A stretch of 64,000 nucleotides of DNA, from NCBI RefSeq assembly GCF_047730075.1, contig NZ_CP159831.1, positions 930,001 through 994,000 of the forward strand, read 5' to 3'. The stretch comes from Njordibacter sp905182035 (lineage in GTDB: Bacteria; Pseudomonadota; Gammaproteobacteria; Pseudomonadales; Balneatricaceae). The first letter of the stretch is position 1. Every line of letters begins with the position of its first letter. Positions 63,066 through 64,000 of the stretch are shown in pieces. Position numbers and translations under genes: made by a program. The notes under the pieces were generated by a model, which was not told the DNA's origin, ran no database searches, and worked only from the letters and a program-made list of their open reading frames with translations.

Positions 63066-63986
63066 TCAGTCTGCATAGCTCATTACACAAGCGACACGCG
63101 CAGTGATTTGTTGAGCTAAGACTTCAGCAAGTTCGATCGCTTGGCGCGATAGCTGTTCTCTACCTGATGTCACGATGGAGACATAGTATTTTAAATCCTG
63201 TGCAATTGGACGAAACACAACGCCTCCCATATTAACAGCTTGTTCAGCCGAAAACGGATCAATAATAGCCAACACACCGGTTTCGCGCACCAATGAGGCT
63301 GCCACAGACATATTGGTGGCTGACAAGCGCGAACAGCCCTGCATTTTATTCGACAAAGCACTACTTATAGACATCATGGTGTCTGGAAAGGCGCCACCAG
63401 AAGTGACAAAGGTTTCACTATTTGACAATTCTTCAAGATCAACAGTACCTGCTTGCCCAACCAGCCTGTGGTCTTCGGGCATCAAGCAAACATAGGGTGC
63501 AGCGGTCTGAAACAGAGTTTCAACACCTTGATAGGGGGGTTGTTGCCCAACGATGCCTAAATCAAACTGGTTCATCTGCACAGCATCTAGTATGCCTGGT
63601 GTATTGCGTACATGGATCATAAAACGAATATCATGATAGCGTTGATATAATTGGTTCACCGCCCTTGGCAGTTCAAACCAAGCAATAGATTGAATGGTGG
63701 CGATAGAGATAATGCCACCACTAGTGGTGCGGATAGAATCTGCCAACTCTTGCAGTCGTTCCACACCCACGAACATGCCTTCAACACCCTTATAAAAGGT
63801 ATTTGCTTCCAGGGTTGGGATGAGTCCACGGCCACTGCGTAAAAATAGCGGGAAGCCCACAGAGCGTTCAATGTCAGCGATCAAACGGCTAACACTGGGC
63901 TGTGAGATATGCATTATTTCTGCTGCTTCTGTGATGGACCCACTGCGCATCGTGGCGCGAAAAGCTTCTAGTTGGCGTAGGTTCAA
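63066..63986 (-). CDS. LysR-family transcriptional regulator
   Basis: 306-residue activator-type regulator. The N-terminal helix-turn-helix is NLRQLEAFRATMRSGSITEAAEIMHISQPSVSRLIADIERSVG shortened here as residues 2-43; the effector domain follows with GIISIATIQSIAWFELPRAV and DLGIVGQQPPYQG. The start is TTG at 63984-63986 with GGAG eight bases upstream. It is in the same direction as, and just upstream of, the hydroxyacid dehydrogenase operon, and probably activates it in response to a pathway compound. Confidence 0.92.
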   Translation of the reverse strand: MNLRQLEAFRATMRSGSITEAAEIMHISQPSVSRLIADIERSVGFPLFLRSGRGLIPTLEANTFYKGVEGMFVGVERLQELADSIRTTSGGIISIATIQSIAWFELPRAVNQLYQRYHDIRFMIHVRNTPGILDAVQMNQFDLGIVGQQPPYQGVETLFQTAAPYVCLMPEDHRLVGQAGTVDLEELSNSETFVTSGGAFPDTMMSISSALSNKMQGCSRLSATNMSVAASLVRETGVLAIIDPFSAEQAVNMGGVVFRPIAQDLKYYVSIVTSGREQLSRQAIELAEVLAQQITARVACVMSYAD

Positions 63987-64000
63987 ATTAGCATCTCCTC

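Overview
The window comes from a free-living heterotrophic bacterium of fairly low GC content, most likely a marine gammaproteobacterium. I infer this from protein style: a complete-looking hut cluster with a HutC repressor and HutF, a thymidine kinase, a DmdA-like demethylase, sulfatase, PhyH-type dioxygenases and many uptake systems. No rRNA, tRNA or marker gene is present to fix the taxonomy. Almost everything encodes uptake and breakdown of small organic compounds.

Layout. 1-5.5 kb: a sugar ABC importer operon (binding protein, ATPase, two permeases) on the minus strand followed by a truncated LacI-family regulator, with a LacI-type operator upstream. 6.2-16.9 kb: an unusual regulator-like protein in which a winged-helix domain is joined to a solute-binding-protein domain, then two Gfo/Idh/MocA dehydrogenases and a GMC oxidoreductase, then a second sugar ABC importer whose binding protein is divergent from its permeases and ATPase. 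17-21.3 kb: a structured GC-rich intergenic segment, a cupin gene relic, a PhyH dioxygenase, an MlrC-family protein and a DadA-like oxidoreductase. 21.6-28.6 kb: thymidine kinase, a small membrane protein, and a tight four-gene operon (CocE hydrolase, HSL esterase, GMC oxidoreductase, enolase-superfamily enzyme). 28.6-33.4 kb: GH43-like protein, TPR protein, sulfatase. 33.8-39.2 kb: a Dpp/Opp-type ABC importer. 39.3-50 kb: histidine utilisation (hutU-H-I-D, hutC, hutF) with a 2OG oxygenase on one side and a TPR plus PhnD-like pair on the other; hutG is not seen.

50-52.8 kb is a gene graveyard: a CIA30-family pseudogene truncated by a relic of an IS3-family orfA, a possible second transposase relic and a broken Sel1-repeat gene. 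52.9-58 kb is an operon of PhyH dioxygenase, a binding protein without signal peptide, a ProW relic, a choline-kinase-like phosphotransferase and a dimethylglycine/sarcosine dehydrogenase. 58.5-64 kb is a compact minus-strand operon: DmdA-like demethylase, transthyretin/HIU-hydrolase-like protein, ThDP-dependent enzyme and FMN-dependent 2-hydroxyacid dehydrogenase, with a LysR regulator upstream.

The most interesting items are the winged-helix/solute-binding-protein fusion, the DmdA/TTR/ThDP/FMN operon (possibly a route from a dimethylsulfonio 2-hydroxyacid towards DMSP and its demethylation; this is inference), the duplicated promoter-operator cassette beside cupin relics, and the cytoplasmic-looking binding proteins in two operons.
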